From: Micromonospora parathelypteridis
GTDB taxonomy: Bacteria; Actinomycetota; Actinomycetes; Mycobacteriales; Micromonosporaceae
Direction of reading: 5' to 3'
Assembly: GCF_014201145.1 (NCBI RefSeq)
Contig: NZ_JACHDP010000001.1
Location: 5,518,001 to 5,582,000 of the forward strand
DNA: 64,000 nucleotides
Every line of letters starts with the position of its first letter. The first letter of the stretch is position 1. Of the stretch, positions 35,424 through 44,042 are shown one piece after another. The notes under the pieces were generated by a model. It worked only from the letters and a program-made list of their open reading frames with translations, made no database searches and was not told the DNA's origin. The position numbers were made by a program, and so were the translations under genes.

Positions 35424-36263
35424 TCAGCCCTGTGGCGCGCTCATCGCGAGGTCCTTGATGACGACCTCCTTCTTCGGGTGGCCACCACCGGCCTGCTGGG
35501 CGAACGCCCCGTCGTCGCCTGCCTTGGCGACGTCCTTGACGATGTCCAGGCCACCGGTGACGGTGCCCAGGACCGTGTACGCGGGGTCCAGCGGCGAGTC
35601 GCCGTAGACGATGAAGAACTGGCTTCCGGTGCTGCCCGGCTGGCCGGAGTTGGCCATCGCGATGACACCCTCCGGGTACGGCGGGCGCTTGTCGGTGGGC
35701 AGGTTCTCCTCGGGCAGGCGGTAGCTGGGGCCGCCCTGGCCGTCGGTGTCCCGCCAGCCGTTGCCGGTGGCGCTGGGGTCACCGCACTGCAACACCTGGA
35801 TGCCCTCGGTAACGAGTCGGTGGCACTTGGTGTTGTCGAAGAAGTTCTTCTCCGCGAGGTAGGTGAAGCTGCCCGCCGTGCACGGCACCAGCGACCGGTC
35901 GACCTTGGCGGTGATCGGGCCCAGGTTGGTGTCGATCGTCATGGTCTGTACGCCGGTGCCGGACTGCTGGTTGCTCGGCAGCCCGACGTCCTTGATCTGC
36001 GGGGGCCGCTGCTCGGTGGGCAGCGCGTTGTACACGCACTCGGAGGCGCCGGGCGCCGCGGTGTTGGTGGCGGACTTGTCGTCGTCGCCGCCGAGGGTCA
36101 CCGCCAGCCAGACGGTGCCGGCGACCACGAGCACCAGAACGGCGCCCGCGCTGACGATCGCCTGCGTCTGCCGGCGCTTGCGGGCCTTGCCCGCGCGCTC
36201 GGCCATCTCCTTCTCGAGCCGGGCGCGTGCCGCCGCGCGCTGCCGCTCTCTGGTGGACGTCAC
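35424..36263 (-). CDS. membrane-anchored cyclophilin-type peptidyl-prolyl isomerase
   Basis: 279 residues. A basic coiled-coil-like N-terminus (about 1-34) and one transmembrane helix (about 37-59) place a cyclophilin domain (about 95-279) outside the cell; VIAMANSGQPGSTGSQFFIVYG is the conserved core and ends at the ligand-binding QFF. Four extracytoplasmic Cys (SECVY, VPCTA, TKCHR, LQCGD) match those in the upstream paralogue. The GTG start is preceded by AGGAGG eight bases away. It follows its paralogue by 61 bases in one operon. It should speed prolyl isomerisation during folding of exported proteins. Confidence 0.85.
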   Translation of the reverse strand: MTSTRERQRAAARARLEKEMAERAGKARKRRQTQAIVSAGAVLVLVVAGTVWLAVTLGGDDDKSATNTAAPGASECVYNALPTEQRPPQIKDVGLPSNQQSGTGVQTMTIDTNLGPITAKVDRSLVPCTAGSFTYLAEKNFFDNTKCHRLVTEGIQVLQCGDPSATGNGWRDTDGQGGPSYRLPEENLPTDKRPPYPEGVIAMANSGQPGSTGSQFFIVYGDSPLDPAYTVLGTVTGGLDIVKDVAKAGDDGAFAQQAGGGHPKKEVVIKDLAMSAPQG

Positions 36264-36324
36264 GCCTGGATCCTCCTGGCTGTCTGCTGCTGGGTGCCGC
36301 TTCTGGGTGGGTGGTGGCGGCCGG

Positions 36325-37209
36325 TCAGCCGGCGCTCGGGCTGCTGGCCGGGGTGCCGGAGGCCGACGGTGCCGGTGCCGCACCGGTGACCGGCTCACCG
36401 ACGGTGAGGCTCTGGATCGTCACGTCGGTGCTGGGCTTGACCTTGGCCCCGGTCCCATTGTCCACGGTCGGCAGGGCGCCGATCTTTTCGACCACGTCCA
36501 GCCCGCCGGTGACCCGGCCGATCACCGGGTACTTCGGGTCGGTGGTGGTGAAGTCCTTGAAGAAGAGCAGGAACTGGCTGCCGTTGTTGCCCGGCGGGTT
36601 GGCGATCATCGCCACGGTGCCCTTCGGGTACGTCGGCGGCTGGCCGGGGGCCGGGCTCGCCGACGGTGACGCCGACGGCACGGTCGGCAACTCCTCGTCG
36701 TAGAACGAGTAGGTCGGCCCACCGAGGCCGGTGCCGCTCGGGTCGCCGCAGCGCAGCGCGCCGTCGGCGGTGATCTCGTGGCACTTGGTGTTGTCGTAGA
36801 ACGACCGGCTCGCCAGGTGGGCGATGCTCGCCGCCGCACAGGGCGAGTTGGTCAGGCTCAGCTCAGCGGTGATCGGCGCGCCCTGGTTGGTGGTCACCGT
36901 CATCGCCCGCGTGCCCTCGGTCGGCAGACCCTTGGCTTCCGGCGTGCCGACGTCCTTGAGGTTGGTGTTGGCCGTCGCGTCCTGCGGCGTCCAGAGGCAG
37001 GTGTCCTCCGCGGCCGTGTTCTGCTTGTCATCGGAGTCGAACGCCCCGAGCGCCCAGGCCGAGCCTGCCACGACCAACACGAGGATCAGGGCGGCGCCGA
37101 CACCGGCCTGGATCTGCCGACGACGCCGCGTGACGGCGGCCCGGCGAGCCAACTGCCGGTCGAGCTTGGCACGCGCCAGTTTGCGCTGCCGGTCCCTGCT
37201 GGAAGCCAC
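36325..37209 (-). CDS. second membrane-anchored cyclophilin-type isomerase
   Basis: 294 residues, a paralogue of the next gene with the same plan: basic N-terminus, transmembrane helix (about 35-56), then a cyclophilin domain. The core reads VAMIANPPGNNGSQFLLFFKD, so the usual QFF is QFL. A short Ser/Pro-rich insert (about 180-195) and a similar tail are linker-like. Four Cys (DTCLW, SPCAA, TKCHE, LRCGD) align with those of the paralogue and probably form two disulfides. The start is a GTG after GGGGAG. Both genes are read as one unit. Confidence 0.85.
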   Translation of the reverse strand: MASSRDRQRKLARAKLDRQLARRAAVTRRRRQIQAGVGAALILVLVVAGSAWALGAFDSDDKQNTAAEDTCLWTPQDATANTNLKDVGTPEAKGLPTEGTRAMTVTTNQGAPITAELSLTNSPCAAASIAHLASRSFYDNTKCHEITADGALRCGDPSGTGLGGPTYSFYDEELPTVPSASPSASPAPGQPPTYPKGTVAMIANPPGNNGSQFLLFFKDFTTTDPKYPVIGRVTGGLDVVEKIGALPTVDNGTGAKVKPSTDVTIQSLTVGEPVTGAAPAPSASGTPASSPSAG

Positions 37210-37475
37210 CCGTGCTCCCCTTTCCTCTACCTGGTCGTCGCCGGCGGCCGGGCGTCCCGGCCCGTCCGGGCGTCACGTGTGCCGCGCCACACGCCCGCCA
37301 GAGTGTACGGCTAGTGACTGGGAATGTGGTGTACGAGGTCCACCCCGTCCCGAGCAGCGCTTATCGGGCGTTGTCACTGTGCCCTCCGGGGCGCGAGGGA
37401 CGGACGCGGCAAACTCACTCGGCACGCCAGTTAGGCTGCTGGGAGGACGACAGCTCGACGGAAAGGACAGCGCCC

Positions 37476-38195
37476 GTGCTCGTGGCCGGCTTTCCCGCGG
37501 ACGCCTTCGGCACCAACTGCTACGTGGTTGCCACCGCGCCGGGGGAGCAGTGCGTGGTGGTCGACCCCGGCATCGGGGTGCTCGACCAGCTCGACGCGCT
37601 GCTCGCCGAGCACCGCCTGCATCCGGCCGCCGTGCTGCTCACCCACGGCCACCTCGACCACACGTTCTCGGTCGCGCCGGTCTGCGGCGCGCGTGGCATC
37701 ACCGCCTACGTGCACCCGGGTGACCGGGAGATGCTGGCTGACCCGTCCAAGGGCCTGTCGGCCGACCTGACGTCGCTCTTCGGCGGTCGGCTGAGCTACA
37801 CCGAGCCGGATGACGTGGCGGAGCTGACCGACGGCGCCACCCTCACCCTCGCCGGCCTGGAGATCGCCGTCGACCATGCCCCGGGCCATACCGGCGGGTC
37901 GGTGCTGTTCCGGCTGCCGGGCGCCGGGTCGGGCTGGGAGGCTGACGAGCTGTGCCTCTCCGGCGACGTCCTCTTCGCCGGGTCGATCGGCCGCACCGAC
38001 CTGCCGGGCGGGAGCATGCCGGCCATGCTCACCAGCCTGCGCGACAAGATCCTCCCGTTGGCCGACGACACCGTCGTGCTGCCCGGCCACGGCCCCGCCA
38101 CCACCATCGGCCGCGAGCGCGCCAGCAACCCGTACCTCATCGAGGTGGCGCAGGTCGGCGGCGGCCGACCGGCGGCACCCACCCGGGGCCTCTAG
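37476..38195 (+). CDS. metallo-beta-lactamase-fold hydrolase (glyoxalase II-like)
   Basis: 239 residues. T56-H57-x-H59-x-D61-H62 (LTHGHLDHT) is the metal-binding motif; further ligands appear in HAPGHTGGS, SGDVLFAG and LPGHGP. The length and motif order match the hydroxyacylglutathione-hydrolase-like group found in organisms that use mycothiol, so the natural thiol ester is uncertain. The GTG start follows AAAGGA and a possible -10 (TAGGCT, 37432-37437). A 71-base gap precedes hisS; the pairing with hisS is common in actinobacteria. The 266-base gap before this gene holds no other gene. Confidence 0.85.
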   Translation: MLVAGFPADAFGTNCYVVATAPGEQCVVVDPGIGVLDQLDALLAEHRLHPAAVLLTHGHLDHTFSVAPVCGARGITAYVHPGDREMLADPSKGLSADLTSLFGGRLSYTEPDDVAELTDGATLTLAGLEIAVDHAPGHTGGSVLFRLPGAGSGWEADELCLSGDVLFAGSIGRTDLPGGSMPAMLTSLRDKILPLADDTVVLPGHGPATTIGRERASNPYLIEVAQVGGGRPAAPTRGL

Positions 38196-38266
38196 ACCTT
38201 CTCCGCGCCGCGCGCGGACCCACGACACCACCGCGCCGCGGGCGCGGAACCGCAAGGAGTACGCCG

Positions 38267-39595
38267 ATGAGCAAGCCCACGCCCATCTCCGGTTTCCCGG
38301 AATGGACCCCCGGCCAGCGGATGATCGAGCAGTTCGTGCTCGGGAAGATCCGGGACACCTTCGAGCTGTACGGCTTCGCGCCGCTGGAGACCCGCGCGGT
38401 GGAGCCGCTGGACCAGTTGCTGCGCAAGGGCGAGACCTCGAAGGAGGTCTACGTGATTCGGCGGCTGCACGCCGACGCCGAGGGTGCGGGCGGTGACGAC
38501 CAGCTCGGCCTGCACTTCGACCTGACGGTGCCGTTCGCCCGGTACGTGCTGGAGAACGCCGGCAAGCTGACCTTCCCGTTCCGCCGCTACCAGATCCAGA
38601 AGGTGTGGCGGGGGGAGCGGCCGCAGGAGGGGCGCTACCGGGAGTTCGTCCAGGCCGACATCGACATCGTCGACCGGGACACCCTGGCTCCGCACCACGA
38701 GGCGGAGATGCCGCTGGTCATCGGGGACGCCCTGCGGTCGCTGCCGATCCCGCCGGTGACGATCCAGGTGAACAACCGCAAGGTCTCCGAGGGCTTCTAC
38801 CGGGGCATCGGGTTGACCGACCCGGAGGCGGCGCTGCGGGCGATCGACAAGCTCGACAAGATCGGCCCGGCGAAGGTGGCCGACCTGCTGGCCCAGACCG
38901 CCGGGGCGAGCGAGGCCCAGGCCAAGGCGTGCCTCGAGCTGGCCGAGATCTCCGCCCCGGACGCCTCGTTCGCCGACGCCGTCCGGGCGCTCGGCGTGAG
39001 CGACCCCCTGCTCGACGAGGGTATCGAGGAGCTGGTCCGGGTGGTGGAGACCGCCGCCGAGCACTCGCCCGGCCTCTGCGTGGCGGACCTGCGCATCGCC
39101 CGCGGCCTGGATTACTACACGGGCACCGTCTACGAGACCCAACTGCGCGGCTACGAGCGGTTCGGCTCGATCTGCTCCGGCGGCCGGTACGACAACCTGG
39201 CCAGCGCCGGCACCACCTCGTTCCCGGGGGTGGGGATCTCGATCGGGGTGACCCGGCTGCTCGGGTTGCTCTTCGGCGCGGGTGAGCTGTCGGTCTCCCG
39301 TTCGGTGCCCACCTGTGTCCTGGTGGCGTTGGCCGACGAGGAGCACCGCCCGGCCAGTGGCCGGATCGCTGCGGCGCTGCGGCGGCGTGGCATCGCCACC
39401 GAGGTCTCGCCGAGCGCGGCGAAGTTCGGCAAGCAGATTCGCTATGCCGAGCGGCGCGGCATTCCGTACGTCTGGTTCCCGGGCGCCGACGGAGCGCCGG
39501 ACGAGGTGAAGGACATCCGGTCCGGTGCGCAGGTCACGGCCGGTGCCGAGGAGTGGATGCCACCCCGGGAGGACCTCACTCCGGCGGTCAGCTGA
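38267..39595 (+). CDS. hisS: histidyl-tRNA synthetase
   Basis: 442 residues. Class II motifs are visible: the dimer interface start (LETRAVEPLDQLL), motif 2 (FRRYQIQKVWRGERPQEGRYREF), histidine-specific LRIARGLDYYTGTVYE, motif 3 (GVGISIGVTRLLGLLF) and the C-terminal anticodon domain. It attaches His to tRNA-His. The ATG has GGAG eight bases upstream; frame sequence before it is not used. A 71-base gap separates it from the hydrolase. Confidence 0.96.
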   Translation: MSKPTPISGFPEWTPGQRMIEQFVLGKIRDTFELYGFAPLETRAVEPLDQLLRKGETSKEVYVIRRLHADAEGAGGDDQLGLHFDLTVPFARYVLENAGKLTFPFRRYQIQKVWRGERPQEGRYREFVQADIDIVDRDTLAPHHEAEMPLVIGDALRSLPIPPVTIQVNNRKVSEGFYRGIGLTDPEAALRAIDKLDKIGPAKVADLLAQTAGASEAQAKACLELAEISAPDASFADAVRALGVSDPLLDEGIEELVRVVETAAEHSPGLCVADLRIARGLDYYTGTVYETQLRGYERFGSICSGGRYDNLASAGTTSFPGVGISIGVTRLLGLLFGAGELSVSRSVPTCVLVALADEEHRPASGRIAAALRRRGIATEVSPSAAKFGKQIRYAERRGIPYVWFPGADGAPDEVKDIRSGAQVTAGAEEWMPPREDLTPAVS

Positions 39596-39626
39596 GTCCC
39601 CCCACTGGCGCATACGGCCTCGGGGA

Positions 39627-39657
39627 CCTACGGTAGCGTAAGTTACGCCACCGTAGG
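39627..39657. promoter_or_regulatory. 31-bp palindromic operator at the acyl-ACP desaturase promoter
   Basis: Fifteen-base arms match at 14 positions around a single central G; the ends are CCTACGGT and ACCGTAGG. The centre contains TAAGTT (39639-39644), a possible -10 element, and the right arm reaches within ten bases of the start codon, so a bound repressor would block both initiation and the leader. A TetR-type lipid-responsive regulator is the usual partner in related genes. Confidence 0.75.
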
Positions 39658-39666
39658 GAGTTTCTC

Positions 39667-40608
39667 GTGACCATGAGCACCACACTGAGCCAGACCGCGC
39701 TCCTCCTCGAGTTGGAGCCGGTGGTTGCCCGCAACCTCGACCGCCATCTCGCACTGGCCAAGGAGTGGTTCCCGCACGAGTACGTGCCGTGGAGCGAAGG
39801 ACGCACCTTCGACGGGCCGCTCGGCGGCGAGGCGTGGTCGCCGACGGACTCCACCATCCCCGACGTGGCCCGCACCGCGCTGATCGTCAACCTGTTGACC
39901 GAGGACAACCTGCCCTCGTACCACCACGAGATCGCCACCCTGTTCGGCCGGGACGGCGCGTGGGGCACCTGGGTGCACCGGTGGACCGCCGAGGAGGGTC
40001 GGCACGGTGTCGCGATCCGCGACTACCTGACCGTCACCCGGGCGGTCGACCCGGTGGCGTTGGAGCGGGCCCGGATGACGCACATGTCCGAGGGCTACGC
40101 CAACGCCCACGGCGACGAGGTGCTGCACTCACTGGCGTACGTCTCGTTCCAGGAGCTGGCCACCCGGATCTCGCACCGCAACACCGGCAAGGCCACCGGC
40201 GACCCGGCCTGCGAGGCGCTGCTGGCCCGCGTGGCCGCCGACGAGAACCTGCACATGGTCTTCTACCGCAACCTGCTCACCGCCGCGTTCGAGCTGGCAC
40301 CGAGCCAGGCCATGCGCGCCGTCGCCGACGTGGTGGCCGACTTCCAGATGCCGGGCAGCGGCATCGACGGTTTCGCCCGTAAGTCGGTGGCGATCGCCCT
40401 GGCCGGCATCTACGACCTGCGTCAGCACCGCGACGAGGTGCTGCAGCCGGTGCTCCGCCAGTGGGACGTCTTCAACGTGACCGGCCTCAACGCCGACGGC
40501 GAAGCCGCCCGCGAGCAGTTGGCCACCCAGCTGGAATCCCTGGAGCGCGCCGCGAGCCGCTTCGAAGAGAAGCGCGACGCCCGAGCAGCCCGTCTCTCCC
40601 TCCGCTAA
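39667..40608 (+). CDS. acyl-ACP desaturase (di-iron)
   Basis: 313 residues of the soluble stearoyl-ACP desaturase/DesA family. The di-iron ligands are visible as EDNLPSYHHE, EEGRHG (ExxH of motif 1) and ADENLHMVF (DENxxH of motif 2), with further Glu between. It introduces a double bond into an acyl chain held by acyl carrier protein, changing membrane fluidity. The GTG at 39667 follows AGGGAG; an ATG two codons in is possible. A 31-bp palindrome overlaps its promoter. Exact double-bond position is unknown. Confidence 0.9.
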   Translation: MTMSTTLSQTALLLELEPVVARNLDRHLALAKEWFPHEYVPWSEGRTFDGPLGGEAWSPTDSTIPDVARTALIVNLLTEDNLPSYHHEIATLFGRDGAWGTWVHRWTAEEGRHGVAIRDYLTVTRAVDPVALERARMTHMSEGYANAHGDEVLHSLAYVSFQELATRISHRNTGKATGDPACEALLARVAADENLHMVFYRNLLTAAFELAPSQAMRAVADVVADFQMPGSGIDGFARKSVAIALAGIYDLRQHRDEVLQPVLRQWDVFNVTGLNADGEAAREQLATQLESLERAASRFEEKRDARAARLSLR

Positions 40609-40647
40609 GCCCTCACCCCGCCCCGCCCCTCGCCCCCACCCCGGCTC

Positions 40648-40722
40648 CCGCGATCTTGCACTTTCTGCGGGGCGGATCCGCGCAGACCCCGCAATTCGAC
40701 GACGCTCAGTCCACGATCGCGG
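40648..40722. repeat. long extragenic palindrome B
   Basis: Outer 11-base arms (CCGCGATCTTG, 40648-40658, against CACGATCGCGG, 40712-40722) match at 10 positions; inner TGCGGGG and CCCCGCA arms are perfect; the centre holds CGGATCCG. It lies between convergent genes and could end both transcripts. It shares GCGATCTTG with palindrome A. Confidence 0.75.
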
Positions 40723-40740
40723 AAGTGGGGCGGGGGTGGG

Positions 40741-41256
40741 TCAGGGTTGGGGTTCTTGGGGGAGTAGGAGGCAGGTGCTGGTTGCGTGCGCGATCAGGCG
40801 GGAGCGGGCGTCGGTGATCCTGGCCTCGGCCAGCGCCGTACGGCGGCCGCGCTGCAGCACCGTGCCCTCGCAGCGCAGCGTGCCGCTGTCGACCGTGACC
40901 GGGCGGAGGAACTTCACGTTGAGGTCCAGCGAGGTGTAGCCGACGCCGGCCGGCAGCGTGGTGTGCACGGCGCATGCCGCGGCGGTGTCCAGCAGCGTCG
41001 AGAGGACGCCACCGTGGACGCTGCCGAGCGGGTTGTAGTGGAACTCCTGCGGGGTCAGCTCGACGACGACCCGACCTTCGTCGGCCTCCATCCGGGCCAT
41101 GTCGATGAGGTGCATCACCGGTGGCGCGGCCAGCTCGCCGGCGATCATCGCCCGGAGCATGTCGATGCCGCTGCGTCGACCGACCTGGGCGGCGTTGGCC
41201 GCCGGGTCCGCCCAGGTGAAGGTGCGGCTGCGCGCCGGTTCCTGCGTCTGCGTCAT
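40741..41256 (-). CDS. PaaI-family hotdog-fold thioesterase
   Basis: 171 residues. EFHYNPLGSVHGGVLSTLLD is the hotdog helix signature with the HGG of the PaaI/acyl-CoA thioesterase group, where the following Asp acts as nucleophile or base. It should hydrolyse small or aromatic acyl-CoA esters. The ATG at 41256 is chosen to fit the family; a further ATG 36 bases upstream is in frame but adds unconserved residues. It diverges from an HxlR regulator with about 55 bases between starts, so it may be that regulator's target. Confidence 0.82.
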   Translation of the reverse strand: MTQTQEPARSRTFTWADPAANAAQVGRRSGIDMLRAMIAGELAAPPVMHLIDMARMEADEGRVVVELTPQEFHYNPLGSVHGGVLSTLLDTAAACAVHTTLPAGVGYTSLDLNVKFLRPVTVDSGTLRCEGTVLQRGRRTALAEARITDARSRLIAHATSTCLLLPQEPQP

Positions 41257-41299
41257 GGACGCAGCCTGGCAGTCGCTTGCTGAGTCTGTCAATGAGACC

Positions 41300-41305
41300 T
41301 AGCCT
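41300..41305 (+). promoter_or_regulatory. putative -10 of the HxlR gene
   Basis: TAGCCT fits TANNNT and ends six bases before the ATG at 41312, which lacks a ribosome site, so the transcript is probably leaderless. On the other strand TTGACA (41292-41287) could be the -35 of the thioesterase gene. Confidence 0.4.
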
Positions 41306-41311
41306 GGTCCG

Positions 41312-41788
41312 ATGCGACCCGCGGCACTGGACTGGTCGGTGGAGAACTGCACCATCGCCCGCGCGATGGAGGTCCTCGGCGAGCGGTGGACCCTGGTGGT
41401 GCTCCGCGAGGTGTTCACGGGCGTGCGCCGCTTCGACGACATGCGGGTGCGCACCGGCATTCCGCGTCAGGTGCTGACCAACCGACTGGCCGCCCTGGTG
41501 CGGCAGGGCGTGCTGAGTCGCGAGCCGTACCGGGAGCCCGGCAGCCGGCTGCGCCACGAGTACCGGCTGACGGAGAAGGGCCTGGACCTGTGGCCGGTGT
41601 TGGTCGCCGTGCTCGGGTGGGGTGATCGGTACCTCGCCGACGCGGAGGGCTCGCCCCTGAGCGTGGGGCATCGTGACTGCGGCGCCCCGCTGCGCGTCGA
41701 GTTGCGCTGTGCCGATGGGCACGAGGTGGATCAGGTACGCGACGTGGTGCCCCGGCCGGGTCCGGGCGCCCGCCGCCGTACGCCCTGA
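41312..41788 (+). CDS. HxlR-family transcriptional regulator
   Basis: 158 residues. The HxlR winged helix begins with CTIARAMEVLGERWTLVVLR and continues through RRFDDMRVRTGIPRQVLTNR and the wing YRLTEKG. A conserved Cys near the start (ENCTIA) could sense oxidants or aldehydes, as in related regulators. It diverges from a thioesterase gene and probably controls it. A 276-base gap follows, with the next promoter. Confidence 0.9.
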   Translation: MRPAALDWSVENCTIARAMEVLGERWTLVVLREVFTGVRRFDDMRVRTGIPRQVLTNRLAALVRQGVLSREPYREPGSRLRHEYRLTEKGLDLWPVLVAVLGWGDRYLADAEGSPLSVGHRDCGAPLRVELRCADGHEVDQVRDVVPRPGPGARRRTP

Positions 41789-41956
41789 CGCGTGGCGCCT
41801 GACCGACCTGCACCCGTCCGGGACATAGATGAGTGTGCGCGCCTAGGGCTGAATTAGTGTGACGGTGCTTGTTCGCCAGCGTGTCTGGGGTGTTGCGGCT
41901 TTGTGGCCGGCCAAGATCGGCGAATCGGGGCGAAACCAAGTCTTGTTAATGATCTT

Positions 41957-41972
41957 AAGTATGTGAATACTT
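41957..41972. promoter_or_regulatory. AT-rich inverted repeat upstream of the secreted protease
   Basis: AAGTATGTGAATACTT has perfect 6-bp arms around GTGA within the least GC-rich part of the gap before the protease gene. It may be an operator near the promoter (a TTGTTA lies at 41943-41948). The rest of 41789-42064 shows no gene. Confidence 0.45.
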
Positions 41973-42064
41973 CACTTCGCCCGGCAGGTTTCCCCAGATC
42001 GGCCGGGTTGCCCTCGGGTCAGCCGACCTCGGCGACCCGCTCCCCCGCCCAGGAGGTTTGTTAC

Positions 42065-43111
42065 ATGCGACCCACGAGGTCCTCATTCCGTGTTGCGGCG
42101 ACGGTCGCCGTTTCCGGAAGCCTTGTCGTCGGCGCGCTCATCGGCGCACCGGCCCAGGCCGCTCCCGCCGCCTCGCCCGACACCGCCGCCTCGATCTCCG
42201 CGGAACTCGGCGACCGCTCCGCCGGCTCGTACATCGACGCCAGTGGCAGGTCCGTCGTGACGGTGACCGACGCGGCTGCCGCCAGCAAGGCGAGCAAGGC
42301 CGGCGCTGCCGTCCGCTACGTCACCCGCGGTGCCGCCGAACTCAACCGGGCCACCGCCGACCTGGAGCGCTCCGCCAAGATCCCGGGCACCGCCTGGTGG
42401 AGCGACCCGGTCACCAACCAGGTTGTCGTCTCCGTCGACAGCACCGTCACCGGCGCCAAGCTGGAGCGCGTCAAGGCCGCCGCCGCGCGGGCCAACGGCG
42501 CGGTCCGGGTCGAGGCCGAGGCCGGTGTGCTGAGCACCCGGATCTCCGGCGGCCAGGCCATCTACGCCGGCGGGGGCGGGCGCTGCTCGCTCGGCTTCAA
42601 CGTGCGCAGCGGCAGCACCTACTACTTCCTGACGGCCGGGCACTGCACCAACATCTCGGCCAGCTGGTACTCGAACTCGGCCCAGACCGCGTTGATCGGC
42701 ACCCGTACCGGCACCAGCTTCCCGGGCAACGACTACGGCATCGTGCGGCACAGCAACTCCGCCAACGCGGCCGGCAACGTCTCCCTCTACAACGGCAGCT
42801 TCCGGGACATCACCGGCTCCGGCAACGCCTCCGTCGGCCAGTCGGTGCAGCGCTCCGGCAGCACCACCGGTCTGCGCAGCGGCTCGGTGAACGCGACCAA
42901 CGCCACGGTGAACTACGCCGAGGGCTCGGTCTCCGGCCTGATCCGCACCAACGTCTGCGCCGAGCCGGGCGACAGCGGCGGCTCGCTGTTCAGCGGCGGC
43001 ACGGCCCTGGGCCTGACCTCCGGTGGTAGCGGCAACTGCCGCACCGGTGGCACGACCTACTTCCAGCCCGTCACCGAGGCCCTGAGCCGCTACGGCGTCA
43101 GCGTCTTCTGA
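42065..43111 (+). CDS. secreted S1-family (streptogrisin-like) serine protease
   Basis: 348 residues. A signal peptide ends near PAQA-A (about residue 32). A pro-region (about 40-175) should assist folding and be removed. The mature chymotrypsin-like domain carries the triad H193 (TAGHC), D223 (GNDYG) and S304 (GDSGG). Cys pairs (GRCSLG with AGHC; NVC with GNC) fit the alpha-lytic protease/streptogrisin disulfides. AGGAGG precedes the ATG by eight bases. It is a single-gene unit with an A/T-rich promoter and a strong terminator. It digests extracellular protein. Confidence 0.92.
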   Translation: MRPTRSSFRVAATVAVSGSLVVGALIGAPAQAAPAASPDTAASISAELGDRSAGSYIDASGRSVVTVTDAAAASKASKAGAAVRYVTRGAAELNRATADLERSAKIPGTAWWSDPVTNQVVVSVDSTVTGAKLERVKAAAARANGAVRVEAEAGVLSTRISGGQAIYAGGGGRCSLGFNVRSGSTYYFLTAGHCTNISASWYSNSAQTALIGTRTGTSFPGNDYGIVRHSNSANAAGNVSLYNGSFRDITGSGNASVGQSVQRSGSTTGLRSGSVNATNATVNYAEGSVSGLIRTNVCAEPGDSGGSLFSGGTALGLTSGGSGNCRTGGTTYFQPVTEALSRYGVSVF

Positions 43112-43123
43112 TCCAATCACCGC

Positions 43124-43157
43124 ACGCGGGCCGCCGGATCATTCCGGCGGCCCGTGT
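43124..43157. terminator. terminator of the secreted protease gene
   Basis: A 12-bp perfect stem (CGGGCCGCCGGA with TCCGGCGGCCCG) around TCAT, extended by ACG and TGT with one G-T pair, lies 13 bases after the protease stop and also faces the convergent DUF998 gene. Confidence 0.7.
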
Positions 43158-43174
43158 CGTGCGCGGGGTCCGCC

Positions 43175-43888
43175 TCACGCGAGCCGATCGGGGCCGTCCG
43201 CTGGACGCAGGGGATCCGGGGGTACGACGCCAGGCAGCGCCGGGCCGACGGGTGTGACGCCGGCGGTGGCCCAGGCGAGGTGCGCCCGGCGGGCCGAGAG
43301 GACCGCCAGCAACGGCCAGAGCGACACGGCCACCGCCGTCACCCGCTCGGCCAACCCCGTGCGGGACCCGCTGGTCACCTCGAACGCGCTCCACGCGAAG
43401 AGGGCGAGCAGCACGAGCGTGGCGCTCAGCCCCACGGTGCGGCGGAACGCCCACGGCGGCTGTGCGGCGTCCGGGTGCGCGGCGTCCGGGCCGCGTGGCA
43501 GTCGCAGCGCCGAGCCGGCCGGCCACAGCGCCAGAGCGAGGACGGCCACCGTCGCCGCGATGCCGTGGCTGAGCGAACCACCGACCGGCGGGCGCGGAAA
43601 CGCGACAAGCGCGATGGTCGCCACCCCACCGACGGCCAGCAGGAAACGGCTGGGCAACCCGGCCGCGTGCAACACGGCGGCGACCGCCAGATAGCAGCAG
43701 CCGAGCAGCACCAGGGCCGTGACCATGATCCAGGCGTCGGTGGCGTCCTGCCCCGCCAGCTCGCTGATGGTGTCCCGGATCGGGTCGTACCCCGCGGGTT
43801 GTCGGGCCTGCGCAACCGTCCAGCCGGTCACCAACAGCACGGGTGCGGCCACCGCCGTGGCGACGGCCCAGTTCGGTACGGCGCGCAT
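43175..43888 (-). CDS. DUF998-family membrane protein
   Basis: 237 residues, mostly hydrophobic, with about six transmembrane helices. The DPIRDTISELAG segment after the first helix is the feature that marks DUF998 proteins, and FPRPPVGGSLSHGIAA is a conserved loop. The function of the family is not established. It converges on the protease gene and diverges from aspS with a 154-base gap. Confidence 0.75.
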   Translation of the reverse strand: MRAVPNWAVATAVAAPVLLVTGWTVAQARQPAGYDPIRDTISELAGQDATDAWIMVTALVLLGCCYLAVAAVLHAAGLPSRFLLAVGGVATIALVAFPRPPVGGSLSHGIAATVAVLALALWPAGSALRLPRGPDAAHPDAAQPPWAFRRTVGLSATLVLLALFAWSAFEVTSGSRTGLAERVTAVAVSLWPLLAVLSARRAHLAWATAGVTPVGPALPGVVPPDPLRPADGPDRLA

Positions 43889-44042
43889 TTCGCCACGTTA
43901 ACCGGCACGGCTGCCGGCTGAGTCGGGTTCGCCGGTCCACCCCACCAGCGAATCGCGCCGGCCTGCCGGGTGCCCGGAGGCAGGGCGGCCACCCCTGACA
44001 GAATGCGGGTGAGGACTGTTCCACGATGAGGAGTTGCCAGCC

